The translations under genes were made by a program, and so were the position numbers. Of a stretch of 59,684 nt of DNA, positions 43,864 through 52,469 are shown in pieces (position 1 is the stretch's first letter; every line of letters starts with the position of its first letter). The stretch comes from Williamwhitmania taraxaci (GTDB lineage Bacteria; Bacteroidota; Bacteroidia; Bacteroidales; Williamwhitmaniaceae). The stretch spans positions 1-59,684 of the forward strand of contig NZ_FMYP01000016.1 in the NCBI RefSeq assembly GCF_900096565.1, in the 5' to 3' direction. The notes under the pieces were generated by a model. The model did no database searches, had not been told where the DNA came from, and saw only the letters and a program-made list of their open reading frames with translations.

Positions 43864-46800
43864 ATGTTTTGGAGAATATTCATATTCGAAATAAAGTATA
43901 GGCTCAGTCGACCGGCCACCTATATCTACTTTGCGCTCTTCCTGATACTATGTATCCTCATGCTTACCGTTGAGAACATCTCAATAGGCATGATTCCGGC
44001 CACCGCCAACAAGAATGCACCGTTTGTGTTTGCCATCATGAGCGCAATCTTTACTGCCTTCGGGATGTTGGTGACGTCCGCCATGATGAGCACCCCCATC
44101 ATTCGCGATTACGAACACGATACGCACCACTTTATTTATAGTATGCCCATTACAAAATGGCAATACCTCGGTGGCCGATTCTTTGGTTCGCTCGCCATGA
44201 CCATTTTTGTATTTCTATCCCTTCCCATTGGAATGATGATTGGAACTACTATTGCGCAACTCTTCGGTTTGCACGAGGATAAGATGGGTCCATTCATGCT
44301 ATGGTCATACTTCCAACCCTTCTTCATTCTTGCAATCCCCAACATCCTCTTTACCGGTGCCATATTCTTTGCACTTTCTTCTACAACCAAGAAGATGGTA
44401 TATAGCTATCTTGGCAATGTGGTGCTGCTCATTGGCTATCTGATTAGCGTTAATCTCTTATCCAATTTAGACAACATCAAGGTGGCCTCGGTGCTCGATC
44501 CTTTTGGCTTAATATCCCTTAGCCAGATGACACGCTACTGGACCGTGGTGGAATACAATACCCAGTTCCTTACACCCGATCTTTATCTCTTCCTCAATAG
44601 GCTTCTGTGGGTTGGTATAGGCTTTATGATCTTATGGGTTAGCTATCGAAAGTTCTCCTTTACGGTTCCCAAATCGAGAGCAAAGAAGGGAAGCGACCTA
44701 AATGTAGCTAATGAGAATGGTCCATTGCTTACTCTGCCTCGATTAGCACAGAATTTCAGACAGATGACCTACATAAAGCTTATGTTTAAACAGGCATGGC
44801 TCTACTTCAAAAGCACAGTTACCGAAATTGCGTTTATAACCATTTTACTGGCTGGAATCGGACTGATTGCCTCAGGGGCCATCAGCACGGGTTCAAGATA
44901 CAGCACGGAATTTTATCCGGTAACCTACTCTATGCTCGAATCGATGGGTGGTAGTTTTACTTTGTTCATTCTCATCATCCTTACCTTCTTCAGTGGCGAA
45001 CTTATATGGAAGGAACGCACGGTTAAGCTCAATCAGATATACGATACACTACCGGTCCCCTCCTGGGCAACCTTTGCATCGAAGTATATCGCCATGCTTT
45101 TGGTTACGCTACTACTGCTGGGAGTGATCATGGCAACCTGCTTGGTTGTTCAAATTAGCCGATCCTACTATGTTTTCGAATTTAGTCAATACTTCACCGG
45201 GCTATTCCTTATTTCGTTTTCCGATTATGCCATTTTGCTCGCGCTAATCATGTTTATCCAAACCATATCGCCCAATAAGTTTGTGGGATTTGTAATGGTA
45301 ATGGCCTACTATATAATTAGCGGTATGCTTAGTTCTATTGGATTGGAAGATGGATTGCTACGACCGAATGCAATACCTGGATATACCTATTCCGACATGA
45401 ATGGCTATGGAGCATTTCTAGCACCCATCGCTTGGTTCACCATCTACTGGGGTGCCTTTGCCGGAATGATTTGGTTGTTATCCAATCTGTTTTGGAATAG
45501 AGGAACTGAGACTGGAACAAAATCGGCTTGGCATAGAGCCAAGGCACGATTCCAATCGAAAACTATCAAAATGGCCTTTGCCGTGCTTGGGGTAATCTTT
45601 CTAGCATCGGGTGCATTTATCTTCTACAATACCCATATCCTGAATTCCTTCGAAACCTCGAAGCATCAGGAGAAGATGGCGGTGAAGTTTGAGCAACAGT
45701 ATAAGTGGATAGAGAAAAAAGCTCAGCCTAAGATTGTTGATGCCAACATTTTTGTAGACATCTTCCCTTCGGATGGCAAGCTAGACATTGCCGGAACGCT
45801 TTTCCTTAAAAACACATTTAGTGTTGCCATTGATAGCGTTTACCTAAACCTTTCAAACACGGGATTAACCATTGAGAAATTCACCCTCAACGGCGACAAG
45901 GTAGATGTTCTTGATCGCTACTATGGAATCTTCGCAGCCAAGCTGCATCAACCGCTTCAACCGGGCGATAGCATCCCTCTTGTGTTTAAGTATAGCTACA
46001 AGAAACTTGGATCCTCCAATTCGAGTAACGAACCAAAGGTTGCAGAGAATGGCACTTTTGTAAACAGCAAGGAAGTTCTTCCCACAATTGGCTATAACGA
46101 AGGACAAGAGTTGGGCGATAAGGATAAGCGTAAGAAGTATAAGCTCCCGGTAAAGCAGCGCATGGCCTTCATTACCGATTCTACCATGTGGAGTAATACA
46201 TACCTTGGAAACGATGGTGGATGGATACGATTTAGAACTACGGTGAGCACATCGGCCGATCAAATTGCTATTGCTCCGGGTAATTTAGTGAAAGAGTGGA
46301 AGCAGAATGGCCGAAACTACTACAGCTACAACCACGAGGGCAAGATCCTCAACTTCTACTCCTTCCTTTCGGCACGCTATGAGGTAAAGCGCGAGGAGTA
46401 TAAAGGGATAAAGTTGGAGGTTCTTTACCATAAGGGGCATGAGTTCAACCTCGACAAGATGTTTAAATCGATGCGAATGAGCTTAGACTACTTCCAAGCA
46501 AACTTCAGCCCCTTCCAGCATAAGTATCTACGGATTGTGGAGTTTCCACGCTATGCAAGCTTTGCACAAAGTTTCCCCGCAACCATCCCGTATAGTGAGA
46601 ATATTGGTTTCATTGCCGATTTGCGCGATTCTACTAATATCGATTACGTGTTTTACGTTACCGCACACGAAATTGCGCATCAGTGGTGGGCCCATCAAGT
46701 TTGTGGTGCCAACGTTCAAGGTGCCACGCTCATGAGCGAAGCCTTGGCTCAGTATTCCGCCTTAATGGTTATGGAGAAGGAGTATGGCAAAACCAAGATG

Positions 46801-47442
46801 CGCAAGTTCCTGAAGTATGAACTCGATAAATACCTCGGCTCGCGCAAGTATGAGAAGGAGAAGGAAAACCCACTATACCTCAACGAAAACCAAGGATACA
46901 TTCACTATAATAAGGGTAGTGTAACCATGTATTCGTTGCGCGATTACATTGGAGAGGCAAACCTAAACAAGGCGTTAGCCAAGTTTACTGCCGACTGGGC
47001 ATTCAAGGAGCCTCTATTCCCTGTTTCAACGCAGTTCCTACCCTACCTGAGCGAAGCTACACCCGACAGCCTTAAATATCTTATTAAGGATTTGTTCGAA
47101 ACCATTACTCTTTACTCGAATAGGGCAAAAACGGCTACCGTAGAAACCCTAGCCAACGGCAAGTATAAGGTGGTGCTAACAGTGGAATCGCAAAAACTTC
47201 GTGCAGACTCTACCGGTGTAGAGCATGAGATTAAGTTTGCCGACTATATCGACATTGGCGTAATGGCTAAGGATGGTAAGGAGGACAAATTGCTCTACCT
47301 GCAAAAGCATAAGGTTATACCTGGCACCAATAGGTTTGAAATTATCGTAAACTCCAAACCCGAAATAGCCGGTATCGACCCTATGAATAAGCTCATCGAC
47401 CGCGATAGCGACGACAATAGAGTTTCGGTGGAGAAGATATAA
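43864..47442 (+). CDS. ABC-2 permease fused to an M1-family peptidase domain
   Basis: A 1192-aa membrane protein. I chose the ATG at 43864 (MFWRIFIFEIKYRL) because the longer frame would overlap the ATPase gene. The first 600 residues form two sets of ABC-2 membrane helices. The rest is an extracytoplasmic M1 aminopeptidase-like domain with HEIAHQWW at about 935-942 and a further Glu in LMSEALAQY near 959, giving HExxH-x19-E (most M1 enzymes have x18). The zinc ligands are intact. The fused form is common in Bacteroidota, but its substrate is unknown. Confidence 0.9.
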   Translation: MFWRIFIFEIKYRLSRPATYIYFALFLILCILMLTVENISIGMIPATANKNAPFVFAIMSAIFTAFGMLVTSAMMSTPIIRDYEHDTHHFIYSMPITKWQYLGGRFFGSLAMTIFVFLSLPIGMMIGTTIAQLFGLHEDKMGPFMLWSYFQPFFILAIPNILFTGAIFFALSSTTKKMVYSYLGNVVLLIGYLISVNLLSNLDNIKVASVLDPFGLISLSQMTRYWTVVEYNTQFLTPDLYLFLNRLLWVGIGFMILWVSYRKFSFTVPKSRAKKGSDLNVANENGPLLTLPRLAQNFRQMTYIKLMFKQAWLYFKSTVTEIAFITILLAGIGLIASGAISTGSRYSTEFYPVTYSMLESMGGSFTLFILIILTFFSGELIWKERTVKLNQIYDTLPVPSWATFASKYIAMLLVTLLLLGVIMATCLVVQISRSYYVFEFSQYFTGLFLISFSDYAILLALIMFIQTISPNKFVGFVMVMAYYIISGMLSSIGLEDGLLRPNAIPGYTYSDMNGYGAFLAPIAWFTIYWGAFAGMIWLLSNLFWNRGTETGTKSAWHRAKARFQSKTIKMAFAVLGVIFLASGAFIFYNTHILNSFETSKHQEKMAVKFEQQYKWIEKKAQPKIVDANIFVDIFPSDGKLDIAGTLFLKNTFSVAIDSVYLNLSNTGLTIEKFTLNGDKVDVLDRYYGIFAAKLHQPLQPGDSIPLVFKYSYKKLGSSNSSNEPKVAENGTFVNSKEVLPTIGYNEGQELGDKDKRKKYKLPVKQRMAFITDSTMWSNTYLGNDGGWIRFRTTVSTSADQIAIAPGNLVKEWKQNGRNYYSYNHEGKILNFYSFLSARYEVKREEYKGIKLEVLYHKGHEFNLDKMFKSMRMSLDYFQANFSPFQHKYLRIVEFPRYASFAQSFPATIPYSENIGFIADLRDSTNIDYVFYVTAHEIAHQWWAHQVCGANVQGATLMSEALAQYSALMVMEKEYGKTKMRKFLKYELDKYLGSRKYEKEKENPLYLNENQGYIHYNKGSVTMYSLRDYIGEANLNKALAKFTADWAFKEPLFPVSTQFLPYLSEATPDSLKYLIKDLFETITLYSNRAKTATVETLANGKYKVVLTVESQKLRADSTGVEHEIKFADYIDIGVMAKDGKEDKLLYLQKHKVIPGTNRFEIIVNSKPEIAGIDPMNKLIDRDSDDNRVSVEKI

Positions 47443-47462
47443 CACCAATTCATCCTTAAATA

Positions 47463-47503
47463 AAACCGCCCGATGCATGCTGCATTGGGCGGTTTCATTT
47501 TTT
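47463..47503 (+). terminator. Rho-independent terminator after the permease-peptidase gene
   Basis: A stem AAACCGCCC/GGGCGGTTT with an inner ATGCA/TGCAT pair, followed by a T run, 20 bp past the stop codon. Confidence 0.85.
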
Positions 47504-47630
47504 ATGTCAAAACAATTCCAGCTATACTCGTTAGGAACAATTCATTATACTAAAATGATTTTATCGATGTAATAGCTAATTTGCGACCAGTGCTTTTTAT
47601 GCCCATAGTATATTGTTTAAAACCTACAGG

Positions 47631-49541
47631 TTATTTCTTACCCTTCTTCTTCCTACTTGCTTGCTGTATTTTCTTCAACGCTCGTTGCTGTTCCTTCGCT
47701 AAAGAAAGGTTTGAGCGGGCAGCATCTTTAATGCTCTCGGTTTGGTCAATATCACTATCATAAACTCGAGTATTTCGGCTACTCACAAAGCTATAGAACA
47801 ACTCCATCCGCCTATTGATAGTGGCAAGGCCATTGGGTCCATAAACTGAAATCTCATTATCCAACTTATCGGCGAGCAGCTGCCACGAATAGTTGTTGCG
47901 CACCATCAAACCTAATGCTTCACGTTTATAACCATACAGTTGGTGAAGATGCTTGGCGATAGGCGTTGCTAAGGCAGAATAATGTTCATTATCTCCGCTC
48001 TTCTTTGCCATTCGTTCGTAATGGCGAAGGATTTTCTTCAGGGCCATTTCGGCAAGGGAAAAGCTTAGGCTCAACTCACCAAAAGATTGTGCCAAGTTCA
48101 CCTTCACTTTGGTTTTCGCAACAAGGGCCGTATCGTAGCGGCTATATATAGCATTTAGGGTATCGCAATGGCGAAAGAACGCAAACTCATTCATGTCGTC
48201 GAGCGATTGCCTTATGGTGAGCACGCAAGTGGTGGCGCTATCGAGATGGGGAATAATCCCCTCGTTGGTTAAGGTATCGCCTCCCTGAATTACTACCAAA
48301 TCCTTCAGCTTATTCTCTACAATAAACACTTGTTCTGTATAAATTGTAATACTCGCCGCTATTTGCATGCGCAAGTTGGCAAAAGTAGATGTGTCGCGCT
48401 TTGATGGAGGCTCAAAGGAATAGCTAACCCCCATAGCGTAACTCTTTCGGGCCGCCTCGGCCCCGTGCGTTGCTTTCGTTAACGATTTATCCATTCGAAG
48501 AAACCTTTTTTCCTCCCGAGGATACTTCCCGTTGGGTGTGCTTGGAATACGTCCCATAGCCCGCACCGTTCGGTTAGCATCGCGGTATATCTGCCCCTGC
48601 TGCTGACGTTTATCAGAATAAGTATCGCGCCGCAATGTTCTAAACGACTTTATATAATCCAACGATCGTTCGTAGTAGCGAATAGTAGTATCTACCAGAG
48701 GAATTTTCAAGGTATCAAAAATGCTTTCATCGACAACAGTTAACGTATTTGCTTGCCGTTGGTATTGATACGCAATATCGAAATGGTTGTAAGGATTATA
48801 GCGAATGCTGTTAACACCATCTACAAAACAGTTATTGTTCGTATTGCTAACCCTTGTTTGGTAGGACATATCCTCAAAATCGATGGGGCTATCCACAAGT
48901 GAAGAATCGAAGGCAAAGGTGCGATAGGGCACAGCCAATGGTAACAGCTGCCATTTGGAATCGAGTGGAAAGTGTGTATTAATGGCTTTCTCGGGCAAAA
49001 TGGCAAAGTAATCGTTGGTGGGCTTTGGCACAAACTTTAGCTTAGTGCGTATTCCTTCCGACCCGGTGAGCGCAATACGAATCTTCGAAAAGGTGGAATA
49101 CTCATAGTCCAAGAATCCACTCCCCCATGTAGCATCAATGATTAGATAAGTAGAATCGGCATAGCAGATGTTCCATGAATGATCGGCTTTGAGGAAATTC
49201 GTGCCCTTTACATAGCCAAACCCCTTGCTATAGCCGTTGATGAAATAAGACTCGACACCAATTCTGCGACACATCTCGCTGAAGAGTTCAGCGTATCCTT
49301 GGCAAAGTGCTTTTCGGCGATGAAGAACCTGCTCGGGAGTGTGATACTTATTACTGACCTTCTCATACTGCCCCACATCATAGGCAATATTCTGGGTTAT
49401 CCATCCATAGATGGACTTTACTTGCGCTGTCTGGTTTTTAGAGGTATCAACAATAGAATAGGTAAGCTTAGCAATCCGATCCTGCGCAAATTGCGAGGCC
49501 GAAAACAGCAAAAACAGGGTTAAAAATGCTACTCGCTTCAC
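47631..49541 (-). CDS. Secreted transglutaminase-like protein
   Basis: A 636-aa protein with a signal peptide (MKRVAFLTLFLLFSASQFAQ) and a transglutaminase-like domain in the first 190 residues. The catalytic triad is visible as Cys in KALCQGYAELF, His in KADHSWN and Asp in IIDATWG. The rest has no known domain; it is rich in charged helices and ends in a basic tail (KKIQQASRKKKGKK). It may cleave or cross-link peptides in the periplasm. It is a single gene. Confidence 0.85.
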   Translation of the reverse strand: MKRVAFLTLFLLFSASQFAQDRIAKLTYSIVDTSKNQTAQVKSIYGWITQNIAYDVGQYEKVSNKYHTPEQVLHRRKALCQGYAELFSEMCRRIGVESYFINGYSKGFGYVKGTNFLKADHSWNICYADSTYLIIDATWGSGFLDYEYSTFSKIRIALTGSEGIRTKLKFVPKPTNDYFAILPEKAINTHFPLDSKWQLLPLAVPYRTFAFDSSLVDSPIDFEDMSYQTRVSNTNNNCFVDGVNSIRYNPYNHFDIAYQYQRQANTLTVVDESIFDTLKIPLVDTTIRYYERSLDYIKSFRTLRRDTYSDKRQQQGQIYRDANRTVRAMGRIPSTPNGKYPREEKRFLRMDKSLTKATHGAEAARKSYAMGVSYSFEPPSKRDTSTFANLRMQIAASITIYTEQVFIVENKLKDLVVIQGGDTLTNEGIIPHLDSATTCVLTIRQSLDDMNEFAFFRHCDTLNAIYSRYDTALVAKTKVKVNLAQSFGELSLSFSLAEMALKKILRHYERMAKKSGDNEHYSALATPIAKHLHQLYGYKREALGLMVRNNYSWQLLADKLDNEISVYGPNGLATINRRMELFYSFVSSRNTRVYDSDIDQTESIKDAARSNLSLAKEQQRALKKIQQASRKKKGKK

Positions 49542-49663
49542 CTAATCGTTGATTTGTTTGGGGATTCTCCCTTTTATAAGCCAAACTTAGCCAAAAGTTA
49601 CGTGCAAACAAAATGAATAGAGCATGCCATCCGAATCAGATTTAAGCTATCACTCTTTTTCTA

Positions 49664-49671
49664 TATCTTTG
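49664..49671 (+). promoter_or_regulatory. -7 box of the next small gene
   Basis: TATCTTTG fits TAnnTTTG and ends 17 bp before the ATG at 49689. The -33 box is not obvious. Confidence 0.45.
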
Positions 49672-49688
49672 TAACCAAATAGCACACC

Positions 49689-50318
49689 ATGAATGTTAAG
49701 ACCCGAGAAGAAATTTATAGCGAGATGAGCGATGAGGATATCATTTTTATTGCTTATCAGCCCGAAGGAACAAAACTCGAGTATATTCCTATTATTCAAA
49801 AGGAATTAATCCGGCGTAATAAGCAGGAGGAGGCGCTTATACTTAGCGAATACATTATAGGCATAAAGCAAAAGCAAAACCTTGCCCAAATGTCGGATGA
49901 TGAGCTAAGATCACACATAAACGAACGGATGGAGCAAGGGGAATCGCTCAATTCAATTCAGTTTGATATGAAAGAGAGCGGCATCAATATTTTCGATATT
50001 ATTGCCGATGAAAACCAGAATAAAGATGATGCCTTCGATTACATTACCGATCTAAAGCTGCAAGGCCTCGATGAAGAGGAGATAGACGAGAAAGTTAAGC
50101 AAAACTACAACCTCAAGCAAGAAGAGGTAGAAGTGCTTCGATTGCAACTTATGCGTAGTGGCAAGCAAAGTAAAATAATTGGCTACACCATTGTAATTAT
50201 CATGGGAGTGCTTACCCTATTTTCGCTGAGCCTAGGTGGTTCTGTTACTATTGGGGCAATCCTTATACTTGCCTTTGGTGTTTGGCGTATCTATACCGGT
50301 AATGAGAAGATGAAATAG
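49689..50318 (+). CDS. Hypothetical protein with acidic helical part and two membrane helices
   Basis: A 209-aa protein of unknown family. The first 160 residues are charged and helical, with repeated acidic stretches (AQMSDDELRSHINERMEQG, LQGLDEEEIDEKVKQNY). Two membrane helices follow (about 164-181 and 185-202), and the end is TGNEKMK. The pattern suggests a soluble regulatory part anchored in the membrane. No motif gives a function. Confidence 0.7.
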   Translation: MNVKTREEIYSEMSDEDIIFIAYQPEGTKLEYIPIIQKELIRRNKQEEALILSEYIIGIKQKQNLAQMSDDELRSHINERMEQGESLNSIQFDMKESGINIFDIIADENQNKDDAFDYITDLKLQGLDEEEIDEKVKQNYNLKQEEVEVLRLQLMRSGKQSKIIGYTIVIIMGVLTLFSLSLGGSVTIGAILILAFGVWRIYTGNEKMK

Positions 50319-50324
50319 ATGACC

Positions 50325-51212
50325 CTACTTTGCCGGATGGTAGTGGATATGAACCTCCTTTATATATTCGTTGGCTTTGTAAAGCGCATTCTCTACTTGA
50401 GTGGCAATAGCGTCGCCTTCCCTTACCGAAATGGCGCCATCGAGTCCAATAATAAGATTGATTACCATGAAAGGGCCATGCATTGTAGCCTTAATCATTT
50501 CAATCTCCTTAACTTCGGGTATTCTAAGAATTATCCCCTTTAGCTGATCAGCTATCTTATCGTCGGGAGTAGTAAGCATTAGCTCCTGCGACGAGCTGTT
50601 TATTATGCTAATTCCTGTTCGAAGGATAATGAGCGCAACCAACGCACCCGCCAATGGATCCACCCAGTAGTAGCCAAACCTCCCCATCACGATTCCTATC
50701 ACCGCCATCAAGGAAGAGATAATGTCGTTTCTATGATCGTAGGCAATGGCCATTACGGTGCTATTGTTTACCTTTTTGGCCACGCCAAACGATATCTTGG
50801 CCAGCACAATCTTTACCACCACCGAGATTAACGCAATGTAAAGCGTATATCCGCCCGTTGCCAAATTATCAGAATTACCGACAAAGTAATCGAAGGTCTT
50901 ATTAATGGCATCCCACAGCACAGCAATTGCGGTGGTTATAATAAATGCACCAATAACTATAGTGGCAATGCTTTCGAATTGCTTATGGCCGTATGGATGC
51001 TCCTTATCGGCAGGCTTCTGCGACATGCCAATAAATATCTTAGCAAAGATATAGTAAACCACATCGGAGGTTGAGTTGATACCATCGGCCAAAAGGGCTG
51101 CGCTATGACCAAGTATACCTGCAGTTGTCTTTGCAATAGCCAATAGAAGATTGCTTACCAATCCGATATTGATAATCCAAGATATTTTTTTATTTCTTAA
51201 GCTATCTTCCAT
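50325..51212 (-). CDS. Cation diffusion facilitator of manganese (MntE-like) type
   Basis: A metal exporter of the CDF family. The 295-aa protein has six membrane segments and a C-terminal cytoplasmic domain. The site-A residues are N46 and D50 in TM2 (DGINSTSD) and D159 and D163 in TM5 (DHRND). This Asn/Asp plus Asp/Asp set, with no His, is the pattern recalled for streptococcal MntE manganese exporters. The first CDF in this window has His/Asp pairs and is a zinc type. The neighbourhood (a terC remnant, mntP) also points to manganese. It converges on the previous gene with a 6-bp gap. Confidence 0.82.
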   Translation of the reverse strand: MEDSLRNKKISWIINIGLVSNLLLAIAKTTAGILGHSAALLADGINSTSDVVYYIFAKIFIGMSQKPADKEHPYGHKQFESIATIVIGAFIITTAIAVLWDAINKTFDYFVGNSDNLATGGYTLYIALISVVVKIVLAKISFGVAKKVNNSTVMAIAYDHRNDIISSLMAVIGIVMGRFGYYWVDPLAGALVALIILRTGISIINSSSQELMLTTPDDKIADQLKGIILRIPEVKEIEMIKATMHGPFMVINLIIGLDGAISVREGDAIATQVENALYKANEYIKEVHIHYHPAK

Positions 51213-51502
51213 TCAATGTATCTCCCAATCGTATTGATGTTTTCTGCAAAACAAGTTTATGCTTTAAATAGGTTGCAAGCTATCTATGAGGTAAGGAAAA
51301 AACCACCGTTCAGATGAACAAACTGCAACAACAATCCGCCTGCACTATGATGATTGTGCGGATAGTTCGCATAACCGTTGCACAAGACCCATATTTCTAC
51401 GCAAAGATAAAACATAAAAGTAGATGGATTGCGGTTCGGCATGCACTAATTATGGATCATCCACTCCCAACAAAAGGTGCGAATGAGTATAACATTTAAA
51501 AT

Positions 51503-51510
51503 TATCTTTG
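51503..51510 (+). promoter_or_regulatory. -7 box for the terC remnant and mntP
   Basis: TATCTTTG fits TAnnTTTG. It lies at the start of the terC-like fragment and is the nearest box upstream of mntP. Confidence 0.45.
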
Positions 51511-51750
51511 CATACGCACAAATACTTATCCAACACCATAGAAAAGCGAATGGTTACCTCGCTATTTATCTTACTCATTATGATAGACGTTACCGATTTA
51601 ATCATTGCGGTTGATTACATCCCTGCAATCGTCTGCATTTTGACAGCATCGGTGATGTTTTCATTCATATTACAGGAGAATAAAGCGAAGCTTATTGCGA
51701 TAGGATTGCCTATAGACCTAAACACTAACAGATACAGAAACACACAGTAA
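51508..51750 (+). pseudogene. Internal fragment of a TerC-family protein
   Basis: An open frame of 80 codons. The peptide VTSLFILLIMIDVTDLIIAV followed by DYIPAI matches the TerC/Alx signature (PLFLVLLLIE, then TDLxFAVDSIPAI), which contains two metal-site Asp residues. Only about 30 residues of it match and the rest does not, so this is a remnant rather than a gene. TerC proteins are manganese exporters, and the fragment lies right before mntP. Confidence 0.6.
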
Positions 51751-51762
51751 ACGAAAATCACT

Positions 51763-52329
51763 ATGGAGTTTTTCACACTACTTGCTATTGCCATTGGCCT
51801 ATCGTTCGACACCTTTGCCGTTTCCGTATCCACAGGAATAGTGGTATGCCACATTCGCTTTTGGCAGGCCGTTAGGGTAGCATTAATCCTTGCCCTCTTC
51901 CAGGGAGCGATGCCCGTCATAGGTTGGCTATTTGGCCTACAAGTTGCTGAGATGATGTCGGATTACGACCACTGGCTAGCCTTCGTTATGCTAACTATTC
52001 TAGGTATGAAGATGATTTGGGAAAGTTTTCAAAAGGAGGAAACAAATGGTAAGAAATGCAATCCACTAAAGCTCTCGATTGTTGTTGGTATGGCCATTGC
52101 CACCAGCATTGATGCATTAGTAGTGGGCGTTAGCTTTGCCTTTTTGCAGATGAACATCCTATGGGCAGCACTAGTAATAGGTGCAGTAACCTTCATGGCT
52201 GCCATGCTGGGTATGCTGTTTGGCAAGAAGATCGGGAATAAGCTGGGCAAGAAGATGGAGATAATTGGAGGGGTTATGCTGATAGCCATTGGCCTCAAAA
52301 TTCTTTTGGAGCATACCGGAATAATATAG
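51763..52329 (+). CDS. mntP: Manganese efflux pump MntP
   Basis: A six-helix inner-membrane manganese exporter. The 188-aa protein is made of two related halves, with the metal motifs SFDTFAVSVS in the first half (Asp15) and TSIDALVVGVSF in the second, and the GMKMIWES connector. The family (formerly DUF204) is normally controlled by the manganese riboswitch or MntR. I did not find the riboswitch core upstream. Confidence 0.93.
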   Translation: MEFFTLLAIAIGLSFDTFAVSVSTGIVVCHIRFWQAVRVALILALFQGAMPVIGWLFGLQVAEMMSDYDHWLAFVMLTILGMKMIWESFQKEETNGKKCNPLKLSIVVGMAIATSIDALVVGVSFAFLQMNILWAALVIGAVTFMAAMLGMLFGKKIGNKLGKKMEIIGGVMLIAIGLKILLEHTGII

Positions 52330-52469
52330 GGTATTATGAATAACTTTGACCCAATATCCTTCAAATAGGAATTCTATCGACCAAACACAATCGTTGCCCA
52401 CTTCCCAGTTGAAGAGCATCGACGTTACAGGATGATAGCTATTGTTTAAACGCTAAACAATACTTAAAG

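Noticed and set aside
51213-51762. Possible yybP-ykoY manganese riboswitch before mntP
   Set aside because: No conserved core motif was seen. Only a promoter box and the terC fragment are present.
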